Assembly: GCA_022841745.1 (NCBI GenBank)
Contig: JALHQW010000016.1
Coordinates: forward strand, 79,144-143,143
Length of the DNA: 64,000 bases
Origin: Saprospiraceae bacterium
GTDB taxonomy: Bacteria > Bacteroidota > Bacteroidia > Chitinophagales > Saprospiraceae
Direction of reading: 5' to 3'
The notes under the pieces were generated by a model, which saw only the letters and a program-made list of their open reading frames with translations, was not told the DNA's origin and made no database searches. Positions 62,021 to 64,000 of this stretch are shown here, piece by piece. Every line of letters begins with the position of its first letter. Within the stretch, counting starts at the first letter, position 1. The position numbers and the translations under genes are program-made.

Positions 62021-62052
62021 CTTTTTCCTTTTTCCTTTTTCCTTTTTCCTTC
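62021..62052. repeat. 7-bp pyrimidine array before ubiD, unit CTTTTTC
   Basis: Four perfect CTTTTTC units and CTTCAAT end 4 bp before the ATG at 62059. Degenerate ACTTTTT units on the minus strand (about 61973-61998) face the divergent RtcB gene. Confidence 0.9.
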
Positions 62053-62058
62053 AATACC

Positions 62059-63876
62059 ATGTCCTACCGAAGTTTACGTGACTGCGTCAATGACCTTGAA
62101 AAGCACGGCCAACTGCTGCGCATCAAGTTCGAAACCGACCCTAACCTCGAAATGGCCGAAATCCACCGAAGGGTCTATGATGCCAAAGGCCCGGCTATTT
62201 TGTTCGAAAAAGTGAAGGGCAGCCCATTCCAGGCTGTTTCCAATTTATACGGCACGACGGAGCGCACGGCCTTTATTTTCAGGGATACCCTCGATAAAGT
62301 GCGGCGGGTTATGGAACTGAAAGCTGACCCCATGCGGGCGCTAAAAAACCCGATGCGCTACCTTGGTGCACCGTTCACCGCACTCACGGCGCTGCCCAAA
62401 AAATCATGGTCGGCTCCGGTCATGTTCGGCAAGACGACCATTGACCAACTGCCCCAAATCAAGTCGTGGCCGATGGATGGCGGGGCATTCGTCACCCTGC
62501 CGCAGGTGCTGACCCTGCCGCCCAAGGACACCAATGCGATGCACACCAACCTAGGCATGTACCGCATACAACTATCTGGAAATGAGTACATTGCGAACAA
62601 GGAAATAGGATTGCACTACCAATTGCACCGGGGTATTGGCATCCACCACACACTGTACAACCAGTGCGATGAGCCGTTCCGATGCGCCATTTTCATTGGC
62701 GGGCCGCCGAGCCATGCATTTTCGGCCATCATGCCCATGCCAGAGGGACTTAGCGAACTGACCTTTGCCGGCCTGCTCGGTGGGCGGCGGTTCAGGTATA
62801 AATGGGAGGGTGGGCATTTCCTTTCCGCCGATGCTGATTTTGTCATAACGGGCACCATCCGCAAGAACTTCAAAAAGCCAGAAGGCCCGTTTGGTGATCA
62901 CCTTGGCTACTACTCGCTCACCCACGATTTCCCTGTCATGGATGTCGAAAACGTCTATCACCGCAAGGACGCCATCTGGCATTTCACCGTGGTGGGTAGG
63001 CCACCGCAAGAGGACTCGTCTTTTGGTTGGCTCATCCATGAAATAGTAGAGCCATTGACCACTGGCGAATTTCCCGGCATCCGTCAGGTACATGCCGTGG
63101 ATGCTTCGGGCGTTCACCCATTGCTCCTGGCCATTGGCAGCGAACGCTACATGCCCTTCCGGGAGCCAAAGCCGGAGGAGATTTTGACCCAGGCCAACCA
63201 TCTCTTGGGCAAGGGGCAGACGACCCTCGCCAAGTTCCTCATCATTGCCAATGGCGATGACGATCCTCGCCTCGACTCCCACGACATCCCGCAGTTTTTC
63301 AAGCACGTGCTGGAGCGAATTGACCTGAACCGTGACCTCCACTTCCAGACCCGCACTACGATTGACACGCTTGATTATTCTGGCTCTGGCTGGAACGAGG
63401 GTAGCAAGGTGGTCATCGCCAGTTGCGGAGCAAAACGTAGGGAACTGCGAACGGAATTGCCACCTGATTTTGACTTGCCATCAGGCTATTCCAACCCCAC
63501 CTTCGCCATGCCCGGCATCTTGGCGGTGCAAGCTCCCAAGTTCGAGGCTGAAACGGGAGCCACTGATTGTCAACGCTTTGTGGAACAAATGGAGCGGTAT
63601 GCAGCTTATTTTGAGCAGCATATCCCGTTGGTGGTCTTGGTGGATGATTCGCAGTTTACAGCAGCCACTTTAAACAATTTCCTTTGGGTGAGTTTCACGA
63701 GGGTTAATCCTTCGCACGATATTCACGGTATCCAGTCTTTCATTGAAAACAAGCATTGGGGCTGCCGGGGAGGGTTGGTCTTCGATGCAAGGAAAAAACC
63801 GCACCATGCCCCGGAACTGCTGACGGACGTGGCGGTGAGCAGGCGGGTGGATAAGCTGATGGAGGGGCTGATTTAG
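62059..63876 (+). CDS. UbiD-family decarboxylase
   Basis: 605-residue prenylated-FMN-dependent decarboxylase. Landmarks: FEKVKGSPFQAVSNLYGT, IGLHYQLHRGIGIHHT, the metal/prFMN-site EGPFGDHLGYYS, and ELTFAGLLGG. UbiD acts on aromatic or polyene carboxylates, for example in menaquinone synthesis by the futalosine or classical route; the substrate is not decided. It requires prFMN from UbiX, not in the window. The ATG at 62059 follows the CTTTTTC array; the ATG at 61951 is rejected. Confidence 0.9.
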   Translation: MSYRSLRDCVNDLEKHGQLLRIKFETDPNLEMAEIHRRVYDAKGPAILFEKVKGSPFQAVSNLYGTTERTAFIFRDTLDKVRRVMELKADPMRALKNPMRYLGAPFTALTALPKKSWSAPVMFGKTTIDQLPQIKSWPMDGGAFVTLPQVLTLPPKDTNAMHTNLGMYRIQLSGNEYIANKEIGLHYQLHRGIGIHHTLYNQCDEPFRCAIFIGGPPSHAFSAIMPMPEGLSELTFAGLLGGRRFRYKWEGGHFLSADADFVITGTIRKNFKKPEGPFGDHLGYYSLTHDFPVMDVENVYHRKDAIWHFTVVGRPPQEDSSFGWLIHEIVEPLTTGEFPGIRQVHAVDASGVHPLLLAIGSERYMPFREPKPEEILTQANHLLGKGQTTLAKFLIIANGDDDPRLDSHDIPQFFKHVLERIDLNRDLHFQTRTTIDTLDYSGSGWNEGSKVVIASCGAKRRELRTELPPDFDLPSGYSNPTFAMPGILAVQAPKFEAETGATDCQRFVEQMERYAAYFEQHIPLVVLVDDSQFTAATLNNFLWVSFTRVNPSHDIHGIQSFIENKHWGCRGGLVFDARKKPHHAPELLTDVAVSRRVDKLMEGLI

Positions 63877-63925
63877 GAATAACCTTTAGGCAGTATCAAT
63901 TTAGGATACCGCTGCTCCCTAGAAA

Positions 63926-63976
63926 GGGGAAACGAAAATTTTGCGAAGCAAAATTTTCGTTTCCCCTAAAAAAAAA
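63926..63976 (+). terminator. Terminator after the UbiD gene
   Basis: GGGGAAACGAAAATTTTGC (63926-63944) and its perfect complement (63948-63966) around GAA, followed by TAAAAAAAAAT. The A-run means it could also terminate from the right. Confidence 0.85.
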
Positions 63977-64000
63977 TCTCCTCGGCGGCTGGTGGCGAAG

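Overview
The window is about 64 kb of a chromosome from the phylum Bacteroidota, most likely the class Saprospiria. The evidence is: five secreted proteins with C-terminal type A sorting domains of the type IX secretion system (T9SS), a PorG-like T9SS component, two giant hybrid sensor kinases carrying a response-regulator and AraC output in one chain, LytTR signalling, several TAnnTTTG promoter boxes typical of the Bacteroidota primary sigma factor, few Shine-Dalgarno sequences, and the Bacteroidota grouping of LptD, AmiC and an MCE (MlaD) protein. The genus is inference. I found no rRNA, tRNA or CRISPR array.

Layout. 1-9.7 kb: rRNA methyltransferase RsmF, an MsbA-like exporter, a secreted protein, a voltage-gated cation channel, and a two-gene heterodisulfide-reductase-like iron-sulfur pair split by a secreted-protein gene. 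9.7-18.4 kb (minus strand): deoxynucleoside kinase, FolK, a reg_prop hybrid kinase, a secreted esterase and two small lipoproteins. 18.8-25.7 kb (plus): secreted NTF2-like protein, diheme cytochrome c, two cupins, a membrane protein and a TPR hybrid kinase. 25.7-30.6 kb: a sarcosine-oxidase-type flavoenzyme divergent from a TetR regulator and hydrolase, then TerC and ApbE. 30.7-35.8 kb (minus): a BcrAB-like ABC exporter with its LytS/LytTR pair, and a PIN toxin-antitoxin pair. 35.9-41.8 kb (minus): sortilin-like beta-propeller protein, PorG, PyrF and EngB. 42-43.9 kb: PAP2 phosphatase and an AT-rich island holding a 62-residue membrane protein followed by an integron attC-like site. 44-49.8 kb: MlaD, AmiC and, divergently, LptD. 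50.5-56.1 kb: two large secreted proteins. 56.5-63.9 kb: ferredoxin and IscX, KdsC and a UbiA prenyltransferase, a membrane-anchored LuxR protein, a four-helix-bundle protein, RtcB and a UbiD decarboxylase.

The most striking non-gene feature is a dense set of short tandem arrays, mostly with a 7-bp period, in nearly every spacer. The unit differs from locus to locus. Many arrays begin inside a stop codon or end next to a start codon. In at least three sequence families, the arrays after stop codons read as the reverse complement of the arrays before start codons. One array lies inside the linker of a hybrid kinase, where a copy-number change would shift the frame and remove the output domains. 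I know of no description of such a system in Bacteroidota, so it is the main candidate for something new here. Secondary candidates are the attC-like cassette, a channel with a TLEGWAD selectivity filter, two long perfect hairpins between divergent promoters, and a promoter with an embedded TetR operator.
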